NCBI GenBank assembly: GCA_030604735.1
Contig: JAUVVG010000004.1
Location: 82,059 to 146,058, forward strand
Reading direction: 5' to 3'
DNA: 64,000 nt
Origin: Azoarcus sp.
GTDB taxonomy: Bacteria > Pseudomonadota > Gammaproteobacteria > Burkholderiales > Rhodocyclaceae
This document shows, in pieces, positions 31,025-42,000 of this stretch. Within the stretch, counting starts at the first letter, position 1. The number at the start of each line of letters is the position of its first letter. The notes under the pieces were generated by a model that had not been told where the DNA came from, did not search any database, and saw only the letters and a program-made list of their open reading frames with translations. The translations under genes and the position numbers were made by a program.

Positions 31025-32138
31025 CGGCAGCAATGCAGGAATGAAGGTGGTGGTCGGCATGTCCGGCGGGGTGGATTCGTCGGTGACTGCGTGGTTGTTG
31101 AAGCAGCAGGGCTATCAGGTGACCGGCCTGTTCATGAAGAACTGGGAAGACGATGACGACGCCGAGTACTGCTCGACCCGTCAGGATCTGGTCGATGTCG
31201 CGTCGGTCTGCGATGTGATCGGCATCGATCTGGAAGTGGTGAATTTCTCGCAGGAGTACAAGGAAAGGGTGTTCGCCGAATTCCTCTCCGAGTACCAGGC
31301 AGGTCGCACGCCCAATCCTGACATCCTGTGCAATTCCGAGATCAAGTTCCGCTGCTTTCTCGATCACGCGATGGCGCTGGGTGCCGACCGGATCGCCACC
31401 GGTCACTATGCCCGGGTGCGAGAGTGGCGAAACGATGGGCGCACCGAGTTCCAGCTGCTCAAGGCCGAGGACGGGACCAAGGATCAGAGCTATTTTCTGT
31501 ATCGACTCGATCAGGCCCAACTCGCCAGGACCCTGTTTCCCTTGGGCGACCTGTACAAGCGTGAGGTCCGCCGGATCGCCGCCGACGCCGGGCTCCATGT
31601 CGCGGACAAAAAGGACTCGACCGGGATCTGCTTCATCGGCGAGCGCCCGTTCCGCGAGTTCCTGATGCGCTATCTGCCGGTGACCCCCGGCGAGATCCGC
31701 TGCCTGGACGACGGACGCATGCTGGGCGAGCACCAGGGCCTGATGTATCACACGATCGGTCAGCGCAAGGGCTTGCACATCGGTGGCATCAAGGGGCAGC
31801 AGGATGAGGCCGGCGAGCACGAGGCCTGGTATGTCGCCGGCAAGGAGGTCGGGTCGAACGTGTTGCTGGTGGTGCAGGGGCATGACCACCCCGCGCTGCT
31901 GAAGGACAGGCTGGTCGCGACCCAGTTGAACTGGATCGCCGGCCGGGACCCTCATACCCACTGGGTCTATACCGCCAAACCGCGCTATCGTAGTCCCGAC
32001 ATGCCGTGCGAAATCGATGCGCTAGCCCCGCACCGTGCCGAGATCGTATTCGCCCAGCCGCAATGGGCGCTGACTCCGGGGCAGAGCGTCGTGGTCTACG
32101 AATCCAATGTCTGTCTGGGCGGAGGGGTGATCACCTGA
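31014..32138 (+). CDS. mnmA: tRNA-specific 2-thiouridylase MnmA
   Basis: A 374-residue MnmA that makes s2U34 in tRNA-Lys, -Glu and -Gln using sulfur relayed from the Tus proteins. PP-loop 'SGGVDSS' at residues 17-23; catalytic Cys106 in '[11 protein letters not shown]' and Cys206 in '[10 protein letters not shown]'. Start at 31014 has GGAGG upstream and overlaps the preceding gene by 11 bases. hflD, which often follows mnmA in gammaproteobacteria, is not present here. Confidence 0.97.
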   Translation: MSIDGSNAGMKVVVGMSGGVDSSVTAWLLKQQGYQVTGLFMKNWEDDDDAEYCSTRQDLVDVASVCDVIGIDLEVVNFSQEYKERVFAEFLSEYQAGRTPNPDILCNSEIKFRCFLDHAMALGADRIATGHYARVREWRNDGRTEFQLLKAEDGTKDQSYFLYRLDQAQLARTLFPLGDLYKREVRRIAADAGLHVADKKDSTGICFIGERPFREFLMRYLPVTPGEIRCLDDGRMLGEHQGLMYHTIGQRKGLHIGGIKGQQDEAGEHEAWYVAGKEVGSNVLLVVQGHDHPALLKDRLVATQLNWIAGRDPHTHWVYTAKPRYRSPDMPCEIDALAPHRAEIVFAQPQWALTPGQSVVVYESNVCLGGGVIT

Positions 32139-32232
32139 TCGGGTGGTGCGAACGGGCGGTGCGCCTGGCAGCTTAGATGCGCCATGCGCCGTCTGCCTGT
32201 GTGATGTAGCCGTATACGCTTTCGGACGTGGC

Positions 32233-33159
32233 TCAGGCCGACGAGGGCGTGCCTATGCGTTCCGCGCAGCGTTCGGCATAGCGTTCGCAGCGTTCGATGT
32301 ATTCACGTGTGCTTTTAGGCATCGTCACCCGCGCGCGGGTGACGTAGCTGATCAATTGCTTGCCCTGATGGATGAGTTGGCTGCCGTCGGTGGCCAACTG
32401 GATCACTTCCGGCGTCGGGGCCGCCGTCAATTGCGGGACGAGGGCGCCCAGACGCTCCGATGCGACCGCGAAATCGGTCCAGATATCGAAGATTTTGGGG
32501 TCGGTCCGCAAGGTCTCGCACTTGATCTTGGCCGATTCGGCCACCTTCTTGACATGGTGCTCGATGCCCGGAAAGAGGGGGTTGTTCGAGAAGGTTGCGA
32601 TCATGACCGCCGCGATCCGGTCGATGTCGCGCAGGGTCTGGGCGATCTTGATGTAGCGGCTTTCGTAGAACGATTCTATCGGAATCGAAAATGCCCGAAA
32701 CGGCTCGCCCCATAGCTCGTCTATCCCCTCGTCGCCGCTGATGTGCTTGACCAGTTTGCCGAGGTTGAGCGATTCCTGCAGGCACTGACCGCATTCACGC
32801 ATCAGGGCGCTGTCCTGCTGCACGTCCACGCCCTGCTCCTGCAGATCGACCAGCTTGGTGAAGATGTCGGTCGCGCGGTTGAAAAGAGCGCCGGCGAGCA
32901 TCGCACCCTTGACCCGGCGCCGTTCGGGGTCGGTTTCTTCCTCAAAGGCCAGGCGGGCCTCGTTCAGCCGTTTGCCGGGAATGTTGATGCCGTGTTCGAC
33001 GTGGTTGAACAAGCGCCGGGTCAGCGCCTCTATCAAACGCCGCTTTGCCCGCAACGAGTCCACAGGCGCTTCGTAAGCCTTGATCCAGTAGCCGTCGTAA
33101 TGCACGCGCTTGACGCCGTCTATCGTGCGCTTGGTGCCGTTGGCAATGGGCTTCTTCAT
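32233..33159 (-). CDS. Hypothetical helical protein
   Basis: A 308-residue protein that I do not recognise. It has no signal peptide or membrane segment; long amphipathic helices and many charged residues suggest an all-helical cytoplasmic protein. Four cysteines occur as two pairs ('ECGQC' near residue 122 and 'RCERYAERC' near the C-terminus), which could bind metal or form disulfides. It stands alone: a terminator for the upstream DUF2062 gene lies before it, and mnmA converges on it. Codon use looks like its neighbours. Confidence 0.75.
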   Translation of the reverse strand: MKKPIANGTKRTIDGVKRVHYDGYWIKAYEAPVDSLRAKRRLIEALTRRLFNHVEHGINIPGKRLNEARLAFEEETDPERRRVKGAMLAGALFNRATDIFTKLVDLQEQGVDVQQDSALMRECGQCLQESLNLGKLVKHISGDEGIDELWGEPFRAFSIPIESFYESRYIKIAQTLRDIDRIAAVMIATFSNNPLFPGIEHHVKKVAESAKIKCETLRTDPKIFDIWTDFAVASERLGALVPQLTAAPTPEVIQLATDGSQLIHQGKQLISYVTRARVTMPKSTREYIERCERYAERCAERIGTPSSA

Positions 33160-33253
33160 GGGTGCTCGATTCGATTCCCGCCCGGGCTGAGAGGGTGGGA
33201 AGGAGTTATCCTGCTGTTCGAAGGGGGATCAGCATACGCCTGTTGGCCAAGGC

Positions 33254-33281
33254 AAAAAAGCCCCTTGTGTCGCAGGGGGCT
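33254..33281 (-). terminator. Rho-independent terminator after the DUF2062 gene
   Basis: On the minus strand a 9-bp stem (33281-33273 with 33267-33259, one G-U pair) with a 5-base loop is followed by six T. It isolates DUF2062 from the downstream hypothetical gene. Confidence 0.8.
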
Positions 33282-33314
33282 GAGAGCGGGCCGTTTCGAA
33301 TCGGGCTGCAGACT

Positions 33315-33878
33315 TCAGGAAAGGTCGGAGGTGCGACTGACCGGAAGGCGGGTATTACGCTCGATGCGTTGTCGCCTGCGCTTCAGGACAACCTTGATCC
33401 GCCAGATCAGCAATATGCTGACGTAACCGATGACGGCCGCCGTCACCGCCATGATCAGCATGCCGAGGACCAGCGGACGGCCGATGCCGGTCAGCCAGTG
33501 GATCGCATCGATCAGCCATTGCAGTGTGCTGGTGGCGTGGTCCTCGGCGACCACGGCGCCGCTGGCGACGGCCGGCGGAAGGATGCTGCTGCCCAGCCGG
33601 TAGGCGAAGATGTAGATCGGTCCGTAGGTGAACGGGTTGCTGACCAGCGTCGCGATCGCTGCGATCCAGAGATTGCCTCGCAATATGAGCGCTGCGACCG
33701 CAGCCGCCGGGATCTGGGCGATCGGTACCATCAGTCCGAAGAATGCGCCGATCGCGACGCCCCGTGCGACCGAATTGCGATTGATGTGCCAGAGCACCGG
33801 ATCATGAATGCGCGGCCCCAACCATCTCAGCAGACGGTTCTGCTTGATGCTTTCGCGGGTAGGGAGGAAGCGCTTCAT
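33315..33878 (-). CDS. DUF2062 membrane protein
   Basis: A 187-residue DUF2062 protein with three to four membrane helices ('GVAIGAFFGLMVPIAQIPAAAV', 'GNLWIAAIATLVSNPFTYGPIYIF', 'LVLGMLIMAVTAAVIGYVSILL'). The family is widespread in proteobacteria and of unknown function; 'SVARGVAIGAFFGLM' and 'NPFTYGPIY' are its signatures. AAGGA precedes the start. It may be transcribed from a TATAAT-containing promoter just upstream and ends at its own terminator. Confidence 0.9.
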   Translation of the reverse strand: MKRFLPTRESIKQNRLLRWLGPRIHDPVLWHINRNSVARGVAIGAFFGLMVPIAQIPAAAVAALILRGNLWIAAIATLVSNPFTYGPIYIFAYRLGSSILPPAVASGAVVAEDHATSTLQWLIDAIHWLTGIGRPLVLGMLIMAVTAAVIGYVSILLIWRIKVVLKRRRQRIERNTRLPVSRTSDLS

Positions 33879-33904
33879 CGATCGAGGTCCTTGGTCAAGT
33901 CCTC

Positions 33905-33910
33905 ATTATA
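33905..33910 (-). promoter_or_regulatory. Candidate -10 box for DUF2062 gene
   Basis: A perfect TATAAT on the minus strand, 26 bases before the start codon. No good -35 hexamer at standard spacing. Confidence 0.35.
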
Positions 33911-34017
33911 TATTGGGCGTCAGGATAAGGTGCCGTCGTAGCGTGGCGGGTGTGACTTTCTTTTGACCCGGCGGTCGGGATAAAGTGCCGCGCGGCACGG
34001 CGGCCGGACCGACCCGC

Positions 34018-34470
34018 TCAGACCAGGTCATGCGGAATCGCGGCGCGCAGCACGGTCTGGGTTTCACCATTTCGGACCCGGTTGGTGAACCACCACAGCG
34101 CGCCTTTTTTCACCGTCCAGTCCGCCTCCGATCCGGACAGCAGCAATGCGGCGAGTCGCCCCAGCGTCGGTTGGTGACCGACGACCAGACAGGCGCTGCT
34201 GGAGTCGGGCCAGCCGGTCGCGGCCAGGATGTCGGCGACACTGCCCTCCGGCCCCAGCGCGCTGACGATCTCGAAGTCCTCCGTGAAAGCGTTCGCAGTC
34301 TGGCGGGTCCGGACTGTCGGGCTGACCAGCACCTTGAGCCGCTTGGGCTTGTTCTTGTGCAGCCATGCCGCCATCTTGTCCGCCTGCTTGTGTCCACGCA
34401 GGGTCAGCTCGCGTCCGTGGTCGGGGTTGCCCTCGACGGCTTCGGTGTGTCTCCAGAGCAGTAGGTCCAT
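34018..34470 (-). CDS. sixA: Phosphohistidine phosphatase SixA
   Basis: A 150-residue SixA of the histidine phosphatase superfamily. The catalytic His8 is in 'LLWRHTEAVE', Arg in 'SPTVRTRQTA', and the second catalytic His is in 'VVGHQPTLG'. SixA removes phosphate from phosphohistidine proteins; in E. coli its target is NPr of the nitrogen PTS. It lies downstream of the CYTH-CHAD gene and glnE on the same strand, a nitrogen/phosphate-themed neighbourhood. Confidence 0.93.
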   Translation of the reverse strand: MDLLLWRHTEAVEGNPDHGRELTLRGHKQADKMAAWLHKNKPKRLKVLVSPTVRTRQTANAFTEDFEIVSALGPEGSVADILAATGWPDSSSACLVVGHQPTLGRLAALLLSGSEADWTVKKGALWWFTNRVRNGETQTVLRAAIPHDLV

Positions 34471-34552
34471 CGTTCTCCATTCCTGTTGTACGAGCCTGCC
34501 AGTATCTTACGAGCCGATGACGGACATGTGACCGTCTCGCCCACGTGAGGGG

Positions 34553-36070
34553 TCAGGCGCGGGCGCTACGGCCCCAGGGCGCCGGTCCATGCATGACCGG
34601 CTCGAGGTCCTGGATCGACTGGTGACACAGGCGGGCATAGCGCGGACCATGCCAGCCGCAGACAAAGGCCGCGGCGGCGCAAAGCTCCGGGTCGTCGCCG
34701 ACCCGGGCCGACAAACGGGTGCGGGCCACATCGAGGTCGTTGATGAAACCCAGCGCATTCTGCGCCTTGGTCAAGGACTTGATGAAGCGGGAGGTCGCCT
34801 TGCCCGGCATCAGCGGCGCGAAAAACTCCATGCCGTAGCGCAATTGTTTCAGGGCGATTCTGAGCGCGTGGAGACGGGCCGGCACCAGATCCTGCGCCGC
34901 CTGGTAGCGTTTTCGGATCTTCTTGCGCAATCGTGTCATCTGTAATCTGACGAAAACGGTGAGGTCGGCCGCGCCGATCAGGTTGTTGGTGGGGAGCGCG
35001 TGCAAGGCGGCGATGAAGCCGATCAGCAGGCGGCCCTGGGCGGCCGGATCGAGTTTCTGCTTGGCTTCGCGCCGGGCGGCATCACGTTCCTCATGCACCA
35101 TGGATTGCAGTCTTGCCAGCGCCGAGTCCTCGGCAGCAGTGGTGCCGGCGACCGGAGAAAGAATCTCCTCGTAGAGTACGTCGAGGTCGCGCGCGTCGCC
35201 GAAACTGTTCGCGTTGTCCTTGAGTCGCGCGCTCCAGTCTTCCACGAACTCGCTCGGCAGCGCGGGTGCGAACAACCGCAACAGCGAGCGCAGGCGCCGC
35301 TGTGACACGCGCAGCTGGTGAATGAACTCCGGATCGTCGCTGTCCGCGGCCCCGATCGCATTGGCTTGCCATTGGCGTATGCAGGCCGAGGCCAGCGACT
35401 GGAAAGCCTCGACTGGCGTCTGGTCGGGTCGGATATCGGATGGCGCAGCGCGGGCCGGGCGCAGCGCGTGCCCGGCATGCAGGCGGTAGCCACGCTCTGC
35501 TTTGCTGACGTCGTTCGGGATCAGCGGCAGATCGGCGGCGAGGCGGCAGGCGAGCAGCACCAAGTCGAGCGGCTTTCCCCGTTCCAGCTCGAGCTCGAGC
35601 TCGCATATTGGTTCGGTATGCTCGCCGCAGATGACCTCTCCCGTGTCGATCATCATCAGGATGCGCACGTTCTCATCCGGCGCATGGAGCCGGGTTTCGC
35701 GCCGGAAGCGGGTCGAGAACACCGGAACCAGCTCATCCTGATAACGTGCCAGCAGCTTGCGCACCTTGGGCTGATCGACCGCCGAAAAGTCGAAGCTGCC
35801 GGTGAAGGCCTGCTCCCACTCCGGACGCTGGCTGAGGCCGCCGGTCGACTCGGCGGCACATTTGACCGTCTGCAGCCACTGTCGACCGTGCCGGCGGGTA
35901 CGTACCGCGACCTTTCGCGACTTCAGCTCCAGATCAGCGGTGTCGTAGTAGGTGTTCTCCAGCGTCGCCGCATTCCCCTGCTTGGGGGCCGCCTGGATCA
36001 GGGGGTGGCGGCGCAGCGCGGGCAGTGCCTTGCGCGGCAGTGCGAGCTTGAGTTCGATCTCTTGGGTCAT
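34553..36070 (-). CDS. CYTH-CHAD domain protein (inorganic triphosphatase type)
   Basis: A 505-residue protein with an N-terminal CYTH domain (about 1-200), shown by E4-I-E-L-K8 (the ExExK motif), 'RKVAVRTRRHGRQWLQTVK' and 'ELELERG', and a C-terminal CHAD domain (about 215-500) with 'EFIHQLRVSQRRLRSLLRLF' and 'RLHALRIALKQLRYGMEFF'. CYTH domains hydrolyse triphosphates (YgiF-like inorganic triphosphatase); CHAD helices bind polyphosphate. Start 36070 is favoured over 36088, which has its GAGGA too close. In E. coli ygiF also neighbours glnE, as here. Confidence 0.93.
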   Translation of the reverse strand: MTQEIELKLALPRKALPALRRHPLIQAAPKQGNAATLENTYYDTADLELKSRKVAVRTRRHGRQWLQTVKCAAESTGGLSQRPEWEQAFTGSFDFSAVDQPKVRKLLARYQDELVPVFSTRFRRETRLHAPDENVRILMMIDTGEVICGEHTEPICELELELERGKPLDLVLLACRLAADLPLIPNDVSKAERGYRLHAGHALRPARAAPSDIRPDQTPVEAFQSLASACIRQWQANAIGAADSDDPEFIHQLRVSQRRLRSLLRLFAPALPSEFVEDWSARLKDNANSFGDARDLDVLYEEILSPVAGTTAAEDSALARLQSMVHEERDAARREAKQKLDPAAQGRLLIGFIAALHALPTNNLIGAADLTVFVRLQMTRLRKKIRKRYQAAQDLVPARLHALRIALKQLRYGMEFFAPLMPGKATSRFIKSLTKAQNALGFINDLDVARTRLSARVGDDPELCAAAAFVCGWHGPRYARLCHQSIQDLEPVMHGPAPWGRSARA

Positions 36071-36180
36071 GAGGGGCGAACCATCCATTCCTCGGCGGGT
36101 TGGAAAACCCTGTCTGATGTGTGGGATAAACTCCTTACATCATAGTCCCTGCGATGCGGGGCGTCTTGCGGGAAAATATT

Positions 36181-38931
36181 TCATTTCCCTCCTTTCTTGG
36201 TGCCCTCCTCTCGTACGCCAGACCCGCTGCGCATCCGATCTGTGCGCTGGTCCTCTCCGAATACCTGTGACCAGAGCTCGACCACCGGATCACGTGCCGC
36301 ACCGATCTCGGTCGGCTCTACCCGCGAGGGCTGGTCCTTGAGGCGTTGCCTATGCTGCAGGCGGCGGAACAGTCGGTAGCTGTCGGCGCAGGCCGAAGCC
36401 AGATCGACTGGAATCAGTCCGAGTTCGCCGGCTATTCTGAGTAGCGCGATGTTGCCTAGATTGGCGGTCAGCTCGACATGCCGGTGGGCATGGCCTAGCA
36501 CCAGGTACTGGATCAGGAACTCGACATCGATCAAGCCTCCGGCGTCGTGCTTGAGCTCGAAAAGCGGTCCCTTGCCGGCATGCGCGTCACGCATCTTGCG
36601 ACGCATCGTCAGCACTTCCTCGCGCAACGTGTTCAGATCACGTGGCTGGCGCAGCACTTCGCAGCGAATCCGCTCGAACGCCTCGCCCAGCGATTTGTCG
36701 CCGGCGGCGAAGCGGGCCCGGCTCAGGGCCTGGTGCTCCCAGACCCAGGCCGATTCGAGCTGGTATTTGCGGAAGGCCTCGAGCGAGGTCACCAGCAGAC
36801 CGGCGTTGCCGTTCGGGCGCAGGCGCAGATCGGTCTCGAAGAGGATGCCGGCCGCGGTGCGGGTCGATAGCCAGGTGTTGATCCGCTGGGCGTAACGCGA
36901 ATACACCTCGATCGCGTCGGGCGAGTCGTCGTCGAACAGGAATACGATGTCCAGGTCGGAGGCGTAGCCGAGCTCCTTGCCGCCAAGCTTGCCGTAGGCG
37001 ATCACCGCGAAGCAGGGGGTGTCCCGGTGCTGCTTGCGGATCTTGCGCCAGACCAGCGGCAGGGTGAGCTCCAGGATCAGGTCGGCCAAAGCGGACAAGT
37101 GATCGGCCAGTCTCTCGACGGTCAGCTTGCCCGAGATGTCCTGGGTCAGCAGCCGGAACACCTGGGCATGATGCTGCTCGCGCATCATGTCCATCTGCTG
37201 TTCCATGTCCGGTTCGATCGCATCGAGGGCCTGTCCCAACTCGCTCTGCAGGCTGGACCAGTCCGGCTCGGCCTCGAGATTGCGGTCGTCGAGCAGTTCA
37301 TCGAGCAGGATGGGGTGGCGGGTCAGGTAATCGGCGGCCCAGCTCGATGCGCTCATCAGGTCCGCGACCCGCTTCAGCGCTTGCGGGTACTGCTGCAACA
37401 GCGCGAGATAGGCCCCGCGGCGGGTGATCGTCTCGAGCAGGTTCAGGCAGCGCGACAAGGTGTCGTCGGGCAAGGGTGTGTCCGCAGCCACCTCGACGAT
37501 GCGCGGCACCAGGGCATCGAGACGACTGCTGATGTGGGCCGGCAACTGCTGGTATCGCGGACTCTCATGCATCGCGGCCAGCCAGCGCGCGGCCGCCTTG
37601 GGGGTGCGATAGCCGAGTTGGGTCAGGATAGGCTCGATCCGGTCGGCATGTTCGGCCGAGGTCCACACCAGATCGAGGTCGTGGTCCTTGTCGCTGGGAT
37701 CGCTGAAGACGTCGTCGAAATGATGGCTGACCGCCTTGCGATGGCTGGCCAGCACCTGGTTGAGGGCGTCGAAGTCATCGAAGCCGGCCGCGCGGGCGAT
37801 CGTCGTCCGGTCGGCTTGGTCTGCCGGCAGGTCATGGGTCTGGGCATCGTCGAGGTACTGCAGGCGGTGTTCCAGTCGACGCAGGAAGACATAGGCCTCG
37901 GTCAGCTCGGTCACGGCAGACCGTGTGAGAATGCCACGCTCGGCCAACTCGCCGAGGACCTTGAGTGTTGGCCGAATCTGCAGTTCCTTGTCACGGCCGC
38001 CGCGAATCAGCTGGAAGACCTGTGCGATGAATTCGATTTCTCGAATGCCGCCCGGGCCGAGCTTGACGTTGTTCGCGCGCTCGCGGCGGGCGACCTCGCG
38101 ACGGATTTGGCTGTGAAGGTCGCGCATCGCGTTGATCGCGCCGAAGTCGAGATACTTGCGGAACACGAACGGGCGGGCGATGCTCTCGAGTTCGCGATAG
38201 CGCTCGCCGCCGAGCACCCGCGCCTTGATCCAGGCGTAACGCTCCCATTCCCGACCCTGGGTGATGAAATAATTCTCGAGCATGTCGAAGGAGCACACCA
38301 GCGGACCGGAGTCTCCATTCGGACGCAGCCGCATGTCTACCCGGAACACCTGGCCGTGCTCGGTGACCTCGGACAAGACCTTGATGATCTTCTTGCCCAG
38401 ACGTTCGAAGAACTCGAAATTGCTGATGACCTTCTGGCCGCCGGTGTCGCCGTCTTCCGGATAGACGAAGATCAGGTCGATATCAGAGGACACGTTGAGT
38501 TCGCGTCCGCCGAGCTTGCCCATGCCGATGATCAGCAACTCCTGCACCCATCCCGCGGCAGACAGCGGCTCCCCATAGCGGCTGACCAGCGATGCGCGCA
38601 ACATATCGTGTGCATTTCGGATGGCGACCTCTGCCAGGGTGGTCATCGTCTCGGTGACCTCCGTCAGATCGGCGCGATCGTTCAGGTCGCGGATGACGAG
38701 GTGGCACAGCACCCAGGTACGCAGTTCCCGCAGCGCCGACCCCAGCCGGTCCGCATCGAGTCCGCGCTCGGCCAGAAAGGCCTGCATGGCCTCGGCATCG
38801 ATGGCCGCATCGATGGACTGTGTCAGCGCGCCGGCCAGCCAGGTCCGGCTTTGCAGCATGCGTGAGAGAAAACGCGACAATTCTGCGGCACGGCGGATGG
38901 GGGCGGGCAGGGAGGCGTCGTCTAAGGTCAT
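36181..38931 (-). CDS. glnE: Glutamine synthetase adenylyltransferase/adenylyl-removing enzyme GlnE
   Basis: A 916-residue bifunctional enzyme that adenylylates and deadenylylates glutamine synthetase in response to PII and glutamine. Two nucleotidyltransferase domains are visible: 'GMGKLGGRELNVSSDIDLIF' (about 136-155, adenylyl-removing half) and 'YGKLGGKELGYASDLDIVFL' (about 644-663, adenylylating half), each with the D-x-D metal motif. Start is 38931; the longer open frame upstream overlaps yhdP antisense. It is divergent from yhdP and followed by CYTH-CHAD. Confidence 0.97.
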   Translation of the reverse strand: MTLDDASLPAPIRRAAELSRFLSRMLQSRTWLAGALTQSIDAAIDAEAMQAFLAERGLDADRLGSALRELRTWVLCHLVIRDLNDRADLTEVTETMTTLAEVAIRNAHDMLRASLVSRYGEPLSAAGWVQELLIIGMGKLGGRELNVSSDIDLIFVYPEDGDTGGQKVISNFEFFERLGKKIIKVLSEVTEHGQVFRVDMRLRPNGDSGPLVCSFDMLENYFITQGREWERYAWIKARVLGGERYRELESIARPFVFRKYLDFGAINAMRDLHSQIRREVARRERANNVKLGPGGIREIEFIAQVFQLIRGGRDKELQIRPTLKVLGELAERGILTRSAVTELTEAYVFLRRLEHRLQYLDDAQTHDLPADQADRTTIARAAGFDDFDALNQVLASHRKAVSHHFDDVFSDPSDKDHDLDLVWTSAEHADRIEPILTQLGYRTPKAAARWLAAMHESPRYQQLPAHISSRLDALVPRIVEVAADTPLPDDTLSRCLNLLETITRRGAYLALLQQYPQALKRVADLMSASSWAADYLTRHPILLDELLDDRNLEAEPDWSSLQSELGQALDAIEPDMEQQMDMMREQHHAQVFRLLTQDISGKLTVERLADHLSALADLILELTLPLVWRKIRKQHRDTPCFAVIAYGKLGGKELGYASDLDIVFLFDDDSPDAIEVYSRYAQRINTWLSTRTAAGILFETDLRLRPNGNAGLLVTSLEAFRKYQLESAWVWEHQALSRARFAAGDKSLGEAFERIRCEVLRQPRDLNTLREEVLTMRRKMRDAHAGKGPLFELKHDAGGLIDVEFLIQYLVLGHAHRHVELTANLGNIALLRIAGELGLIPVDLASACADSYRLFRRLQHRQRLKDQPSRVEPTEIGAARDPVVELWSQVFGEDQRTDRMRSGSGVREEGTKKGGK

Positions 38932-39077
38932 GGAGTCCGGTTTCCGGTTCGTTGCTAGAATGTGTGACCGCCTGCCGAGCGCAAGGCGACGGACCTTTGC
39001 TTCTGATGGTTGTCGAACGATTGTAGCCAACCCGGGCCGCCTGTTTGCGTCCGGAAGCAGGTTTTCCGATATAGAAC

Positions 39078-42000
39078 ATGACTCTCCCCAGCCAAAGCCG
39101 ACCTGATTCCGATGATGATGCGGACATTCGACTGCCCGCCAGATGGGCGCGTCTGGCACGCAATCTCGCCTGGGTGGTGTTCTTCTCGCTCGGGTTGCTT
39201 TTGCTCGTGGTGCGGGAAGTGCTGGTGCCCCGGGTACAGGAGTTCCAGCCGCAGATCGTCGCGGCCATAGAGCGCGCCACCGGACTGGCCGTCGAGATCG
39301 AGACGCTTTCCGCCGACTGGCAGGGGCTGCGTCCGCGTTTTCATGTCGGAGGGCTGACCGTGCGCGATCGTGCTGGCAGCGACGCGTTCCGGCTGGAGCG
39401 GGTGGATGCAGTGCTGTCCTGGCGATCGGTGATGAGTGCCCGCATGCAGTTTCACCGCCTGGTCTTTCACGAGCCGCATCTGTCGATCCGACGCGATGAA
39501 GCGGGCAGGCTCTTCATCGCCGGAGTCGAGATCGCGTCGGAACGTGGAGCGGCGGCGCTGCCGGCGTGGGTGCTCGGGCATCGCGAAGTGATGGTGCGCA
39601 ATGCCCGGGTCGACTGGCAGGATGAGCAGCGCGCTGCGCCGATGCTGACGCTGGACGACGTGAACCTAAGGCTGACCGTGCTGGGTGCCCGCTACCGTTT
39701 CGCGGTCCGGGCCAGCGCGGTCGGGCAGACCGGCGGGACGCTCGATCTGCGCGGCGACCTGATCGCCGAGTCGCCGTCCGAGTTGTTTTCATGGAACGGC
39801 CAGCTCTATGCGGCACTGGACGGCGTCGACCTGGGCGACTGGCTGGCATGGGTCGACCTGCCTCTGCTCGAGCGCGGTCGTGGGTCGCTGCGTGCCTGGC
39901 TCGATCTGGTCGATGGCGAGCTTACCTCGGCTTTGTCGGAGCTCGTCCTCATGGATGGCCGGGTCCAGGCGACCACCGAACTGCCGGCGCTATCGGTCGC
40001 GATGTTGCGGGGGCGGATCGGCTATCGGCCGCTGAGTGGCGGGGGCGTCGAGATGGAGGCCTCCTCGCTCGAGATGATGCTGGGTGACGGAATGCAGGTG
40101 GGGCCGACCGAGCTGTCCTTGAGACTGGCGCCGGTAGCGGACGATATGCTGGCCAATGGACGCTTCAGCGCGAGCAGGCTGGACATCGACGGGCTCCTGC
40201 GGCTGTCCTCGCAGCTACCCTTTCCGGCTGAGCTTCGCTCGCAATTGGTTGCGATGGCACCGGGTGGTCGGGTGAGCGATGTGCGGCTGGAGTGGAATCG
40301 GGCCGCTGGTTCGGAGCCCGATTGGAAGCTGGGGGCGCGTTTCGAGCAATTGTCGTTGCGACCGTTTGGCAACGTCCCGGGCGTGTCCGGGCTGTCCGGG
40401 TCGGTACAGGGTGATCATGCGAAAGGGCGTTTCCAACTGGATAGCCGTGATGTCACGGTCGAAATGCCGCGGGTTTTCCCCGAACCGACGCTTTCGCTCG
40501 CGTCGCTGTTCGTCGAGGGGGGGTGGCAGCGACGGGACAAGGAATGGGAAGTCGCGCTGGACGGTCTTCGTTTCGAGAATCCGGATGCGGCGGGCTCGGG
40601 GACCGGGCGTTACCGGACGCTGAGCGGGGGCCGCGGCGAGATCGACATCGCGGTGCGTCTGACCCGGGCGGATGCGACCGCGGTATGGCGTTATCTGCCG
40701 TTCCAGGTCGGGGCAGGCGCACGGGACTGGGTGCGCTCGGCGCTGATTGCCGGTTCGGTGCCGGACGCCCGTTTGCGTTTGCGGGGAGACCTGAACCAGT
40801 TTCCCTATGATCAGGGCGAGGACGGGCAATTTCTGGTGACGGTCAGGGTGGCCGATGCCAGCCTTCGGTATGCCGATGGCTGGCCGCTGATCGATGCTAT
40901 CAACGGCGAGGTCCGCTTCGAAGGGCCGGGCATGAGTATCGTCGCGGACAGCGGGCGCATTCTGGACGTGGCATTGAGCGAGGTGGTTGCCGACGTACCC
41001 GAACTCGGGACCCCCGACGGCGAGGTGATGACGCTGACCGGCAAGGCGGCCGGTGAGACCGCCGAGTTTCTGCGGTTCATCGCCGAGAGTCCGGTACGTG
41101 ACTACATCGGCGGCTTCACCGATGGTCTGCGCGCCGAAGGGCGGGGCGAGCTCGATCTGCAACTGGTGATGCCGCTCGAGACCATCACCCGTACTGCGGT
41201 CAAGGGTGAATATCGCTTCAGCGGCAACCAACTCGCGATCATGGACGGCCTGCCTCCGCTGAACGAGGCGAGAGGCCGGGTGTTGTTCACCGAGAGCACG
41301 CTCAGCATCCCGGAGTCGAGTGCCAGAGCCCTGGGCGAGCCCTTGCAGCTGACCGCGGCGACCGGAGCGCAGGGCGGTGTCCGGTTCAAGATGGCCGGGC
41401 GGGTGTCGAGCCGCGCGCTGAGGGAGCGGTATGACTTGCCGGCGCTGTCGCACCTGTCGGGCTCGACCGGCTGGCAGGCCGAGGTCGATGTACGCGAGGG
41501 ACGTTCCGCGATCAGGGTCGACAGCACGCTGGAAGGGGTGTCGTCCAGTCTTCCGGCTCCGCTGAACAAGCGCAGCGTGGAGGCCTGGCCGCTTCAGGTG
41601 CGAATCGATCTGGCTCAGGCGGGAACGCATGAACATCTGCGCGCGCATACCGCGGATGGTCGGATCGACCTGGACTTGAGCCGACGCAAACAGGGAACGG
41701 CGTGGGTGCTGGAGCAGGGCGGAATCGGCGTCTTCGCGCCGGTGCGGGTGGCCGATCGCGGGGTGATGGTGTCCGCCCGTCTCGACCACCTCGACCTGGA
41801 TGCTTGGCGCGCGGTGCTGGATCCGCAAGGCGAGCTGGACGACAAACGGGGTGAAGGGGATCCTGACGGCATGCTGGCGGCGGTCGATGTGCAGATCGGC
41901 AAGTTGAAGGCCTGGGGGTTCGATTTCTCCGATTTCATGCTGACCGCGACCGCCGACAGTGGAGCGGTGCAGGGGCGTGTCGCGAGCGCTGAAGCACAAG

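Noticed and set aside
36181..39159. glnE as a 992-residue protein
   Set aside because: The first 76 codons overlap yhdP antisense and lack homology; start 38931 matches the family.
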